From contig SCPZ01000140.1 of NCBI GenBank assembly GCA_004299305.1, positions 1 to 39,319 of the forward strand: a stretch of DNA of 39,319 nt, written 5' to 3'. The position numbers were made by a program, and so were the translations under genes. Numbering within the stretch: position 1 is the stretch's first letter; every line of letters begins with the position of its first letter. Below, in pieces: positions 7,481 through 15,761 of this stretch. The notes beneath the pieces are model-generated. The model searched no databases, was not told where the DNA came from, and worked only from the letters and a program-made list of their open reading frames with translations. The DNA is from Methylobacter sp. (GTDB taxonomy: Bacteria > Pseudomonadota > Gammaproteobacteria > Methylococcales > Methylomonadaceae).

Positions 7481-8835
7481 AAGCAAAAGTTATTATTATC
7501 GGCGGCGGCCTTTCAGGCGTGTTGGCGGCCATGCAGCTGGCGCAATTTCCGGGCGGTCCTGACGTTCTGCTGATTGAGAAAAATCCGGAGTTACTGGGGC
7601 GCGGCGTTGCCTATCAGTATGATTTTACCCATCAACCCTTGAATGTCGTTGCAGGCGGCATGAGCTTGTTTGCGGACAGGCCGCTGGATTTTGTCGAGTG
7701 GCTTGAAGCTAACCATTTTAAATATAACCATCTGATTGAAAAAGTCTCGCCGCAAGAATTCATCCCAAGGAAAATTTTCGGCGATTACGTGCTCGAAAAT
7801 TTGGAAAGGGTCCAGCATGAGGCTGCCGACAGGCTACAGATTCGTATTGACGAAGCCGTTTCCATCATGGATTTTGGTACGCGAAAAACGGTTGTTCTCG
7901 CTTCCGGCAATGAATTGCATGCCGATCATGTCATATTGGCTCTTGGCAATTTTCCGCCTGCCGATCTTTTCCTGCCGGATAATCCGGTACAGAACGACCC
8001 TCGTTATTATGCCAGTCCATGGTCCGACAAGGTTTATAGCCATATCACAGGGGATGAACATATTCTTCTGGTCGGCTCGGGACTTACTGCGGTGGATATT
8101 GTGTTGGGACTGATTCTGAGAAAGTTCAGCGGAAAAGTCACCATGCTTTCCAGGCGGGGACGATTTCCCTTGCCGCATGATTTGTCACATCCGGCTTTAC
8201 AGATTTTGGAGCCGGAAATTAAGCACCCTAGAAAAATGCTGCTTTGGGTTCGAGAGCTGATCAGGAAAAACCCTGATATTCCTTGGCCTTCAATAATGGA
8301 CGGCTTGCGTCCTTTCACGAAAAAGATATGGCTGGCATGGACGTTGGATGAGAAAAGCTATTTTCTTAGGAAAATCAGGCCCTATTGGGAAATTGCAAGG
8401 CACCGGATTCCGGCAAAATCGTCAGCGTTGTTGAACGAAATGATGAATGCAGGCAAGCTGGAATTAAAGAAAGGTTATATTGTCGAGGCAATAGCAACTG
8501 ACAGCGGAATCGAGATCGTTTACCGTTCCGAACGCAATGATATTCGGCAGGTTTTTCATAAAGTGATTAATTGCACCGGCCCGGAATCAAATTACCGTAA
8601 AGTTCGTTTCCCTATCATCGGCGATCTTATCGGGCAGGGAAAAGTAAAAACAGATGAGCTTGGACTTGGCATTAAATGCACGCCGGAAGGCAGGATTATC
8701 AATCAGCGGGGCGAAATAGAAGAAGGTATCTGGTGCATAGGTCCGATGCGGAAATCCGTATTATGGGAAACTACGGCGCTACGCGAATTAAGGGAACAGG
8801 CGTCGGAACTCGCTTTATTGATTGCCGGGAAATAG
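7477..8835 (+). CDS. FAD/NAD(P)-binding oxidoreductase (YdhS-like)
   Basis: 452 residues, cytoplasmic. The N-terminal KAKVIIIGGGLSGVLAAMQL is a GxGxxG FAD-binding Rossmann motif. The following GRGVAYQYDFTHQPLNVVAGGMSLF is typical of the FAD-NAD(P)-binding family that includes E. coli YdhS. A second dinucleotide fold follows (HILLVGSGLTAVDIVLGL, about residues 192-209), and VINCTGPESNY lies near the C-terminus. The substrate is unknown. Coupled to the small CC protein and placed behind the desulfurase operon, it could reduce or oxidise a sulfur species or a thiol carrier (inference). Codon use appears a little more AT-rich than in the srp genes. Confidence 0.82.
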   Translation: MKAKVIIIGGGLSGVLAAMQLAQFPGGPDVLLIEKNPELLGRGVAYQYDFTHQPLNVVAGGMSLFADRPLDFVEWLEANHFKYNHLIEKVSPQEFIPRKIFGDYVLENLERVQHEAADRLQIRIDEAVSIMDFGTRKTVVLASGNELHADHVILALGNFPPADLFLPDNPVQNDPRYYASPWSDKVYSHITGDEHILLVGSGLTAVDIVLGLILRKFSGKVTMLSRRGRFPLPHDLSHPALQILEPEIKHPRKMLLWVRELIRKNPDIPWPSIMDGLRPFTKKIWLAWTLDEKSYFLRKIRPYWEIARHRIPAKSSALLNEMMNAGKLELKKGYIVEAIATDSGIEIVYRSERNDIRQVFHKVINCTGPESNYRKVRFPIIGDLIGQGKVKTDELGLGIKCTPEGRIINQRGEIEEGIWCIGPMRKSVLWETTALRELREQASELALLIAGK

Positions 8836-8911
8836 CGAGGATTGGGGCAATATTGTGTTGTCGCGCTTTGTTTTGCAAATCCCACTCAGGCTTCTTTGCA
8901 GCATTCCTAAG

Positions 8912-9346
8912 CTACAGCGCAGAATCCAACAAATTCGTAAAAGGTTGGTGATTTTTCCAGCGGTAGGTATGAAAATCGCGTCTGTCTGTAGAAACAATGC
9001 GTCCATGTCCCAGTTCTTCGGCTAATAATACCAACGAAGCATCGGCCAAATCCATTGGTAAGTCGGCGTATTGGGTCATGAGATCGGAGAGTCTAGGTAG
9101 ATGGTTATCCGATAATGAAAATGTAAAAAAATTACCTTGTTGCTGTAACGTTGGTAGAAAAGCTAAAAATTCAAAAGCCAACTGCACATTTTTACGCCGC
9201 ATCAGTAAATGCAAGGTTTCTGTTAACACAGGGAATGTGGTGATCATGGGTTCTCGGCATTGCGTCAAAAATGCTTTGCAGGCAGGATGATAAATATCTT
9301 TACGATCAAACAACCCAAACCAGTAACCACTATCGATAATAATCAT
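8912..9346 (-). CDS. PIN-domain toxin (VapC-like ribonuclease)
   Basis: 144 residues. The start MIIIDSGYWFGLFDR gives the first PIN acidic residue (D5). TFPVLTETLHLL supplies the conserved glutamate, DLADASLVLLAEE the central aspartates, and IVSTDRRDF the last one. PIN toxins are Mg-dependent RNases that cut RNA and are neutralised by a partner. Its start overlaps the upstream gene by 4 nt, the normal toxin-antitoxin arrangement. All catalytic positions look intact. Confidence 0.85.
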   Translation of the reverse strand: MIIIDSGYWFGLFDRKDIYHPACKAFLTQCREPMITTFPVLTETLHLLMRRKNVQLAFEFLAFLPTLQQQGNFFTFSLSDNHLPRLSDLMTQYADLPMDLADASLVLLAEELGHGRIVSTDRRDFHTYRWKNHQPFTNLLDSAL

Positions 9347-9654
9347 TCTGTTGAGCCGTGCTTAAAAGAAAAATCTAATTTTTCTTTATAAGTCGTTGAA
9401 AGTTGTTCATCGGTTTCAATACAACCAATCAAGCCTGCTTGTTCAAAAGCTTGGTAAATCGGCGAAATATCTTTTTTATCGCTTATTTCTTGTTGAGTTT
9501 CTAAGGCGGTTAATTTATTTTTGTGTTTATTGTTTTTTGACAACTTACGCGCTAATTCACTTTGCAAAGATACAACAAAATCCATGACTTTTTGTTGCTC
9601 CTGTTCGGGTAACGTTAAAAGTTGAGCTGTGATTTCTTGAGGCGATAAATTCAT
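9343..9654 (-). CDS. Probable antitoxin of the first PIN toxin pair
   Basis: 103 residues starting MNLSPQEITAQLLTLPEQEQ. The start at 9654 was chosen because AGGAG lies about 8 nt before it; the frame can be extended to 9771 but that part has no protein-like character. The N-terminal helix-rich region followed by a lysine-rich linker and an acidic tail fits a small antitoxin whose C-terminus wraps the toxin. No clear DNA-binding family is visible. The role is inferred from the 4-nt overlap with the PIN gene. Confidence 0.7.
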   Translation of the reverse strand: MNLSPQEITAQLLTLPEQEQQKVMDFVVSLQSELARKLSKNNKHKNKLTALETQQEISDKKDISPIYQAFEQAGLIGCIETDEQLSTTYKEKLDFSFKHGSTE

Positions 9655-9809
9655 TGATTTAACTCCTGTTATAGTTGGCGTACAAATCGTATGGCTAAAT
9701 ACAGTCGCATAGTCCGTATGAAGCTTGTGAAATACAGTATGATTGTAGCCTCGAAGCTTTGAATTCGGCAAACTTCATTCAGGCCGCTTGCTTTGTCCGA
9801 TAGTCTCTT

Positions 9810-9859
9810 GGGCGGCTATCAACTTAAGCTGTAAAATCATCCCGCTCAAACTGGAAGTC
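9810..9859. repeat. Dispersed ~50-bp repeat, copy 2
   Basis: It resembles 1851-1900 in the same orientation, sharing the core CTGTAAAATC with flanking CAACTTAA. It lies immediately beyond the stop codon of the enhancer-binding protein gene. Confidence 0.4.
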
Positions 9860-9861
9860 TT

Positions 9862-10965
9862 CTAGGCCAAATAGCCGTAGCGTTTAAGCCGATGGCGCAG
9901 GATATTCCGGCTGATATTGAGCAGGCGTCCCGTTTGCACTTGGTTGTTCTCGCAATACGCATATGCGGTACGGATGATAGCTTCCTCAACTGTTTCAAAC
10001 AGGTTATCGACGGGCTGTTCGTATAAAGCCGCTAACGCATTTTCGAGCGCTTTAAGCGACGACGATCCGGTTGCAATGGCTTGATCGTTGCTGTGCGACA
10101 CCCCGAAATCAGGGTTCAAATGCAGGTCGGCGGCAGTCACCTTACCGTTTTTGCAAATGAGCAAGACATGATGAATCACGTTTTCCAGCTCGCGGATATT
10201 ACCGGGCCAAGCATAGTCGAGTAAAGCGCGCTCGGCATCGGTGCTCAAATCTATGTGGGGGAGCTTCAAGCGATTGCCATAACGTTCCATGAAATGCCAT
10301 ACCAAGGGCAGAATATCGCCTGGGCGTTCGCGTAGCGGCAATAAATTGAGCGCTGCAACATTCAGGCGGTAATATAAATCCTCGCGAAAGCGTCCAGCCT
10401 GGACGGCCGCCGCCAAGTTAATATTGGTCGCCGCGATAAGCCGCACATCAATAGGAATAGCCGTTCTGGAACCGACACGCACCACTTCCCGTTCCTGCAG
10501 GACACGCAGTATTTTGACTTGCGCGGAAAGCGGCAAATCGCCAATTTCATCGAGAAACAAAGTGCCGCCGTTAGCCGCTTCGAACCAGCCGCTACGTGCG
10601 TTTAACGCACCGGTAAACGCGCCTTTCTCATGGCCGAACAATTCGCTTTCCAGTAACGATTCGGAAAATGCGCCGCAGTTTACCGCGATAAAGGGCCCTT
10701 CTTTCCGATGACTCAGTTTATGGACTTGCCGGGCGACCAGTTCTTTGCCGGTGCCGGTTTCGCCAATGATCAACGCGGTCGCATCGCTAGGCGCAATACG
10801 CTCGATATATTCCAGCAGGCGTATCGATGCGGGATCGGTAAAAACCAGCGCCGTTGCCCTGATCGATATGGCATGTGAATCAGGATCGGGCAAGGTAATA
10901 AGCGGCTTGCCGTAGAAGTCGGACGGTCTGTCGTTAATTTTTTTAGAATCCCTGTATTTATCCAT
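9862..10965 (-). CDS. Sigma-54-dependent enhancer-binding protein without a receiver domain
   Basis: 367 residues. The AAA+ core has Walker A GETGTGKE (68-75), the sigma-54 contact loop GAFTGA (115-120) and Walker B LFLDE (136-140). The C-terminus (about 325-367) is a Fis-type helix-turn-helix with [17 protein letters not shown]. Only about 40 residues precede the core, so there is no receiver, GAF or PAS sensor; activity may depend on a partner or on expression level, as with PspF or SfnR. The C-terminal wording reminds me of SfnR, a regulator of organosulfur use, but I cannot confirm that. It is divergent from a gene with a sigma-54 promoter and two enhancer-like repeats, its likely target. 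The ribosome-binding site is weak. Confidence 0.92.
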   Translation of the reverse strand: MDKYRDSKKINDRPSDFYGKPLITLPDPDSHAISIRATALVFTDPASIRLLEYIERIAPSDATALIIGETGTGKELVARQVHKLSHRKEGPFIAVNCGAFSESLLESELFGHEKGAFTGALNARSGWFEAANGGTLFLDEIGDLPLSAQVKILRVLQEREVVRVGSRTAIPIDVRLIAATNINLAAAVQAGRFREDLYYRLNVAALNLLPLRERPGDILPLVWHFMERYGNRLKLPHIDLSTDAERALLDYAWPGNIRELENVIHHVLLICKNGKVTAADLHLNPDFGVSHSNDQAIATGSSSLKALENALAALYEQPVDNLFETVEEAIIRTAYAYCENNQVQTGRLLNISRNILRHRLKRYGYLA

Positions 10966-11077
10966 ACGATATCAATCAAATTTTCCGGTGATGAATAATT
11001 TGCCCGGTCTGCACATTCGTTATCCGTGGCCGAAACAACGCTACTTGGTATTGCCGGTTACTTTAGCAGTCAATGTA

Positions 11078-11112
11078 GATAACTTTAAATGATAAATTAT
11101 CATGATGTTATC
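11078..11112. promoter_or_regulatory. Nested palindrome in the divergent regulator/target region
   Basis: GATAAC (11078) and GTTATC (11107) enclose ATGATAAATTATCAT, a perfect 7-bp inverted repeat with one central base. The block lies 113 nt upstream of the enhancer-binding protein gene and could be an operator for it. The bound protein is unknown. Confidence 0.35.
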
Positions 11113-11237
11113 TGATTTTGGCATATAGTTATCCGAAAAAGTTTTATTGTTGTTGCTGTCCACCGCAGCCGCGCCGTGCGCGCACCCAAACAACTCTATA
11201 ACCCATCTACGCTGCACAGGCGGTATGTTGCCAAGGC

Positions 11238-11285
11238 TGCTGATATAGCAACATCGAATCAGCATCTATTGCTGATCTAGCAACA
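11238..11285. promoter_or_regulatory. Two enhancer-like direct repeats (upstream activator sites)
   Basis: TGCTGATATAGCAACA at 11238-11253 and TGCTGATCTAGCAACA at 11270-11285 differ at one base and are spaced exactly 32 bp, close to three helical turns. Each is itself dyad-symmetric (TGCT, 5 nt, AGCA). They lie about 53 and 85 nt upstream of the -24 element of a sigma-54 promoter, the usual enhancer position. They are the likely binding sites of the divergent activator at 9862-10965. Confidence 0.65.
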
Positions 11286-11337
11286 GCTATTTGCATTGAA
11301 AAATAAAAAATCACTTATAAATCATAATGTTAATCTT

Positions 11338-11352
11338 TGGCACAAGAAGTGC
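11338..11352 (+). promoter_or_regulatory. Sigma-54 promoter of the first PstS-like gene
   Basis: TGGCACAAGAAGTGC has the -24 GG and -12 GC with the obligatory 10-nt spacing and a perfect TGGCAC block. It lies 83 nt before the start codon at 11436. Confidence 0.8.
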
Positions 11353-11435
11353 GTAACTGAGTTAAGTATCAGGTCTTTGGACTTGTAAGCTGCAAACTTT
11401 TTGAATATTACTCATTGGAACAGAAGGTTTTTATT

Positions 11436-13109
11436 ATGAAAAAATCAAACACACTGGCATTGGCCGTCTCATTGCTGGCAGGTGCGCAAAGCGCTTATGC
11501 TCTGACGCCGTGGGCCAACGGCACCCCCCAAATTACCGTCTATACCTCAGGCGGAGCGGCGCAGGACAAGGCTTACGGCCAGGTTGTCACCACCACGCTG
11601 GCAGCGCCGGGCACTGTAGACACATTTAGTGATGTCGATCCGGCAACCGGGTCGGTGGGTTCGCGCTGGACCGCCTATTATTTCACCGGAAACGCCAATC
11701 TGGGCGCAGGACTGGCCGGTAAGAAAATTCTGCTGGAAAAACGTTCCTACGGCGCAGCAGGCTATGGGGTTGTCCCCTTAGTTGGCAATATAGCTCTGGA
11801 GCACTTGAAAATTACGGGGTTGTCACAAGCGGACTGGGACGTGAACGGTACGCAGCAATGGAAAAAAACCATTGACGGCGCCAATGCCGCGACTTACTTG
11901 GTAAAAACCGTTTCCGACGGTGGTTTTCTTGGCGTTGATCCCGACATCCTGCTGAAACCCGGCACGGAAAATTATCCTACGCCCGTTAACGAACTGTCTA
12001 CCGGGTTGCCTGAGTTCAATTGGCCATTGACATTAAAGCAAGTGCCCAGAACCGGCGCCAATGGATTTACCGTGGTTCCTACCGGCGGATTGGTTTACGG
12101 TGTAGCGGTCACTCAGGATTTATATAAAGTGCTGCAAGCCGCGCAGAAAAGAGCCGGTGCGCTGCCAAGCAGCGTCGTTATCGGCAGTTATGATGAGGCC
12201 AGTCTGCCTAATCTTAACCGCAATGTTCTCGCATCGTTGCTGGCAGGCAAAGTCGGCGCTTGGGATCAAATCAAGATTATCGATAAAACAGACGGCGATA
12301 CCGTAAAAACCTTGCTGGACAGCAGTATTCTTGACGATGCTGGCGTTGCGGAGCCTTACAAGGAATCAACAACCGGCGCTAACCTGACGCCGGTTGCCGT
12401 AGGCAGACGCAATAACGGCGCGGCGATCGGCGCGGTTGCTTATGCCAAGTTTCTCAACTATCCCGGTACGCAAAATGCGTTCCCTCCTGCATCAAAAACG
12501 GTTGATAACGCGGTGGACGAAGACGCCACCTTGCCTATCGTCAAATCACCGGGCGGCGCTTCCGATACCGGGAACCTGCTGAAAGACTGGCAGAACGGCA
12601 CCAACGCCACCGGCTACAACAATGTGGTCGATGGTTTGGGCTACGCTAAACGCTGGGGTATCGCGATCAATAGCGCCGACCGTAACAGCTCGGTTACCGC
12701 AGACGGTACCGGCGGCGATCCTTGGCGTTATATCAGGATAGACGGTTACGCGCCGACCTTGGAAAATGTCGCGGCAGGTGTTTACCCGCACTGGGCGGAA
12801 GGCTCGGTTATTTACCGTACCAAGAAGGCTGGCGATGCTCAATGGGCGGTCAAGACAAAGCTTTTGAAAGCCTTCGCCGACGATTTGGGTAGTCCGACGG
12901 TTGCCAATGCGGTTAACACCACGCAAGCTTGGGGCAAAACCGGTATTTTTGCGACCACGGCAGATCCGCGTGGTTTTACTGCGAGCATTCCTTTCAATAC
13001 CAGCAATCCTGTCGTACCGTTAACGCATAATAACGGCGGTTCTACGCACGCCGATATTGTTCCGGTTATTAATAATGCGGTATCAGACCTTGCTATTCAA
13101 TTGAAATAA
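11436..13109 (+). CDS. Exported PstS-like oxyanion-binding protein, paralogue 1
   Basis: 557 residues. The start at 11436 follows GAAGG at 8 nt. A signal peptide MKKSNTLALAVSLLAGAQSAYA is cut before LTPWANGTPQITVYTSGGAAQ. Features recall type II periplasmic binding proteins of the PstS class: SLLAGKVGAWDQIK resembles the PstS 'G.I..W' segment, and APTLENVAAGVYPHWAEGSVIYR resembles the PstS 'P...NV..G.YP' hinge segment. It is longer than PstS (about 320-350). It lacks a lipobox and has no cysteine near the N-terminus. Paralogue 2 (17521-19194) has the same length and roughly 70% identity by eye. No ABC permease lies nearby. Expression is probably sigma-54 dependent. The fold is inference and the ligand unknown; phosphate, molybdate or sulfonate are all possible. 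Confidence 0.7.
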   Translation: MKKSNTLALAVSLLAGAQSAYALTPWANGTPQITVYTSGGAAQDKAYGQVVTTTLAAPGTVDTFSDVDPATGSVGSRWTAYYFTGNANLGAGLAGKKILLEKRSYGAAGYGVVPLVGNIALEHLKITGLSQADWDVNGTQQWKKTIDGANAATYLVKTVSDGGFLGVDPDILLKPGTENYPTPVNELSTGLPEFNWPLTLKQVPRTGANGFTVVPTGGLVYGVAVTQDLYKVLQAAQKRAGALPSSVVIGSYDEASLPNLNRNVLASLLAGKVGAWDQIKIIDKTDGDTVKTLLDSSILDDAGVAEPYKESTTGANLTPVAVGRRNNGAAIGAVAYAKFLNYPGTQNAFPPASKTVDNAVDEDATLPIVKSPGGASDTGNLLKDWQNGTNATGYNNVVDGLGYAKRWGIAINSADRNSSVTADGTGGDPWRYIRIDGYAPTLENVAAGVYPHWAEGSVIYRTKKAGDAQWAVKTKLLKAFADDLGSPTVANAVNTTQAWGKTGIFATTADPRGFTASIPFNTSNPVVPLTHNNGGSTHADIVPVINNAVSDLAIQLK

Positions 13110-13191
13110 GCCGTGTCGGGTATGTACAGCGTACTTGAGCACTGATTCATATCATCTAGGGCGCGCTCCTTAGTTGGCGTTAGCGATAGGC

Positions 13192-13224
13192 AGACCTTCC
13201 AGGTTTTTAAAACCTGGAAGGTCT
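13192..13224. repeat. 33-bp perfect palindrome, copy 1
   Basis: The arm AGACCTTCCAGGTTTT is followed by one T and its exact inverse complement. An identical copy sits at 34839-34871 with the same flanking GC and TAA. It could act as a bidirectional hairpin after the PstS-like gene; I treat it as a dispersed REP-like element. Confidence 0.75.
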
Positions 13225-13361
13225 AATTTGCAACGTTCTGAATAGGCGGAAGATAATAGTCTGGAAAGGGAACATAGCGACTCTTTTCGATGACCAACTG
13301 TATTGGAAATATTGATACTGCTAGCCGAACGAGGCATGTTGCCCCGTCCCGCGTATAAAAA

Positions 13362-13760
13362 TCACAGGAAATTGACCTGCGACACCTTACCTTCCTGAAT
13401 CGCCTTTTTACAAAACCGCTCGTCAAACGTATAAAAAGGCAGGTTCTGTGTATTGGTTAAATGCAACGCATCAGCAAAATCAGCCCCTAAACGATAACAA
13501 TAAATCGCATTTATAAGGGCTTGTTCATTCTCACAAATAATCTGATTTTTCTGTACCAACAATACGAAAAAGTCAGCTATTTCGACTACAGAACGTTTAT
13601 AACGTGAACGCAAAACCCATTCAATTTCAAGCTGTACCGTTCGGCTGATAAAAAACCGATGTTCTGTTAGCGAAGCGATAACTTTTTGATATTGCGTTTC
13701 ATCATCCCTCATGGCTAGGCGAATAATAATATTGGTATCAACAGCAATAACCACGCTCAT
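13362..13760 (-). CDS. PIN-domain toxin (VapC-like), second pair
   Basis: 132 residues. The start VIAVDTNIIIRLAMRDD carries the first PIN aspartate, RTVQLEIEWVLRSRY the glutamate, and GADFADALHLTNTQ and FYTFDERFCKKA the remaining acidic residues. It is a predicted Mg-dependent RNase toxin. It overlaps its antitoxin gene by 4 nt. It differs in sequence from the toxin at 8912-9346, so the two pairs were probably acquired separately. Confidence 0.88.
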   Translation of the reverse strand: MSVVIAVDTNIIIRLAMRDDETQYQKVIASLTEHRFFISRTVQLEIEWVLRSRYKRSVVEIADFFVLLVQKNQIICENEQALINAIYCYRLGADFADALHLTNTQNLPFYTFDERFCKKAIQEGKVSQVNFL

Positions 13761-13999
13761 TCCTCGTTGAAATCAACAGGCTTACAAAGTTCTTCGGTTG
13801 TCAATACAATCGAATTATCTTTAAAAAAACCGCCCAAATCAGAAATGTCATTGCTTTTTTGATCATGCGCCGGACGTAAAACAACGGTATCACCAATGCA
13901 AAACATTTCTAATTTGGAATGCCCCTTCCATGTATTAATCTGTAGAATTTCTGCCGGTAAGGTTATTTGTCCTTGTGGGGAAATAGATAAGGTTGTCAT
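13757..13999 (-). CDS. AbrB/SpoVT-type antitoxin, second pair
   Basis: 80 residues. The N-terminal LSISPQGQITLPAEILQINTWKGHSKLEMFCIGDTVVLRP is the swapped-hairpin AbrB (MazE/VapB) DNA-binding domain. The acidic tail from about residue 50 is the expected toxin-binding part. It represses its own operon in known pairs. It lies directly upstream of the PIN gene with a 4-nt overlap. Confidence 0.88.
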   Translation of the reverse strand: MTTLSISPQGQITLPAEILQINTWKGHSKLEMFCIGDTVVLRPAHDQKSNDISDLGGFFKDNSIVLTTEELCKPVDFNEE

Positions 14000-14072
14000 T
14001 TTTTACTCCGATGTGTAACGTCTATGTGGATTCTTTTGAGCTACTACGCTTGCCGGTTTTGACTCGATTAAA

Positions 14073-14203
14073 CTAAGGAACGAGCATGAAATAAAGTGGA
14101 CAACTGTGTGCAGCAGGAGTGCAAGCTTTGCTTGCGCATGCAGGCGAAGCCTGCACTCCGACTATTGGCAACTTGCCTAAGTTATTCCATGCTCATTCCT
14201 AAG
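14073..14203. repeat. Nested inverted-repeat element (MITE-like)
   Basis: Outer arms at 14073-14094 and 14182-14203 are inverted copies with 3 mismatches in 22 (core GAGCATG). Inside, GGAGTGCA and TGCACTCC form an inner palindrome around 14116-14158. This outer-arm plus inner-palindrome plan resembles the elements at 1950 and 31663. CCGGTTTT occurs on both sides (14053, 14214) but not flush with the arms. The intergenic space 14000-14298 otherwise holds nothing recognisable. Confidence 0.5.
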
Positions 14204-14298
14204 GGTAAATCCACCGGTTTTAAATCGTTCAGGCGACATCCAGGCCATTATAGGCGTGGTGCTATTTGAGTAAAGGGATGATTAATCTCGAATATACA

Positions 14299-15417
14299 TT
14301 ACGCATAATGCGGCATATGCCTATGGCTGGCAACATCAGCGTCAACCATTAAAAAATGCATGGAATGGGTTTTAATCAGGCAATAAATCGTGTCATTTTC
14401 GTGTATATCAAGGCTTGCAAACGCTCTTAGCGTAATCTCAACCGTTAGTGTTGCGCCTGCATCCACTTGCACGAGAACGCGATCTAAACGCGGAATAATG
14501 GCGCAGACCCGTCCTTTAATCTGATTCTGAATGGATATGCCCTGTAGCAAATGCGTGGATAGCGCAATATCCTGCGAACGCAAGCCGACATAATAGGTTT
14601 TTCCACGAACTGCGCGCGGCGTATAGGGTAATACCAGGCGTATTCCGAAAAACATCGCGATAGTGCAACCATAAGCGGGGGCATGTTCCAGTACGTTGAT
14701 GGGTAGAATGTTATCAATCGGGGGACCGCCTGCAAATTCAAGAAGATGTTGGTTAGGGACGATTTGTTGCAGAAAATCCGCCGCCAGCACCTTGCCGTCC
14801 GCCATTAAAATCAAAAAATCAGTTAACCGTAACGCCTCGTCCAGTATGGCTGAGCTGTGGAGTATGCCGATATGATGCTTTTCATGGGCATAGCGAAGAA
14901 AACAGTTAATTTGCATCTTAAGATTGTCATCCAGGGACGATAGTGCATCGTCCAGTAACAAAAGGCGCGGAGCCGCCAATAACGATCGACCGAGCAGGAT
15001 GCGCTGTTTTTCACTGCCGGAAAGATGTTGTGCGCGAAAATCAAGTAAATGTTCAAGTTTTAAAAGATCGACAATGGTAGCAAAATCAAACCGTTGCGGC
15101 CTTATGGCCTGTTTGCTGTAAGCTGTTAACAGATTTTCCCGAACGGTTTTGTCAGCGTCCAGTTGAATATCCTGGGAAACCAGGGCGATAGCTGGATGAT
15201 TAAGCAAGTGATTGATGTTGTTCCGGCTGTCGAACAAGGTTTCCTTATCCAGGGAAATGCGTCCTTCATCCGGTTTAAGCCGTCCGGCCAGCATCGACAT
15301 CAGGCAGGATTTACCGCAACCGGACAAGCCAAAAATGCCGGCATTGATATGGTTCAATTTAAACTTGAGACTGATGGGTAAACGGCCTTGCGAAAATTTT
15401 ATATCAACGTCTAACAT
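14299..15417 (-). CDS. ModC-like ABC ATPase with altered catalytic motifs, orphan
   Basis: 372 residues with the start at 15417, where GGAG lies about 7 nt before ATG and the protein begins like ModC (MLDVDIKFSQG). The frame extends to 15516 without a ribosome-binding site. Walker A GLSGCGKS is at 30-37. The signature is LSGS (132-135) instead of LSGG. Walker B reads LLLLDDALSSLD, so the catalytic glutamate is aspartate (D157) and the usual proline is alanine. The H-loop histidine is present (GILHSS). The C-terminal third has the TOBE/Mop-like oxyanion-binding region, as in ModC. ModC normally powers the ModAB molybdate importer, but no modA or modB is nearby. The ATPase may be slow or regulatory. 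It is divergent from modE with a ModE-box-like site between them. Confidence 0.82.
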   Translation of the reverse strand: MLDVDIKFSQGRLPISLKFKLNHINAGIFGLSGCGKSCLMSMLAGRLKPDEGRISLDKETLFDSRNNINHLLNHPAIALVSQDIQLDADKTVRENLLTAYSKQAIRPQRFDFATIVDLLKLEHLLDFRAQHLSGSEKQRILLGRSLLAAPRLLLLDDALSSLDDNLKMQINCFLRYAHEKHHIGILHSSAILDEALRLTDFLILMADGKVLAADFLQQIVPNQHLLEFAGGPPIDNILPINVLEHAPAYGCTIAMFFGIRLVLPYTPRAVRGKTYYVGLRSQDIALSTHLLQGISIQNQIKGRVCAIIPRLDRVLVQVDAGATLTVEITLRAFASLDIHENDTIYCLIKTHSMHFLMVDADVASHRHMPHYA

Positions 15418-15534
15418 GCGTTTCTCCGGTAAGCGGCCAGACCAGGTCATACGATAGGGCGAAGAGAAGCTTAACTTGTCTAATCCGTCTCGTTGCAGTT
15501 TGGCGATTTGTATCATTTAGTGGCGAGGTTTAGC

Positions 15535-15549
15535 GCAATGGGTATGCCT
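15535..15549 (-). promoter_or_regulatory. Weak sigma-54-like promoter before the modC-like gene
   Basis: On the minus strand, AGGCATACCCATTGC has the -24 GG and a TTGC -12 with 10-nt spacing, but the first T of TGGCAC is A. It would give a leader of about 105 nt. Listed only because two strong sigma-54 promoters serve the neighbouring genes. Confidence 0.25.
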
Positions 15550-15603
15550 CTGGCGAATCCCGTTGCCGTAGCGGTTTCAAAAGCAGCAGGCTTGCTTTTT
15601 ATT

Positions 15604-15627
15604 CGCTATATAGTTTAGTATATAATT
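15604..15627. promoter_or_regulatory. ModE-box-like palindrome between modC and modE
   Basis: CGCTATATA, 6 nt, TATATAATT. The E. coli modA operator, as I recall it, has the same 9-6-9 layout with CGTTATATT and TACATAACG half-sites. The core, including the GTTT of the spacer, is nearly identical to a site at 17395-17418. It is placed to control both divergent genes. Confidence 0.65.
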
Positions 15628-15761
15628 AAAGCTAGCGGCCAAACAAGTAACTATCGAATTTAAAATATGCGATAGCCCGGATAAGGTTTTTACCACGCCC
15701 AATGGAGATGGCGGTGGTCGGCATCGTTCTCCCGTTCTTGAATAAAGTGGTTCAGGGTAGT

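Noticed and set aside
9655-9771. N-terminal extension of the first antitoxin to 9771
   Set aside because: No ribosome-binding site, and the composition (HTVFHKLHTDYATVFSHT) is unlike an antitoxin N-terminus; AGGAG precedes the ATG at 9654.
9862-10965. Firm assignment of the enhancer-binding protein as SfnR
   Set aside because: The C-terminal helix-turn-helix wording is similar, but I cannot compare sequences, and no sulfone or sulfonate genes lie beside it.
14053-14221. CCGGTTTT direct repeats as target duplication of the 14073 element
   Set aside because: The copies are not flush with the inverted-repeat ends (gaps of about 12 and 10 nt), so they do not define an insertion boundary.
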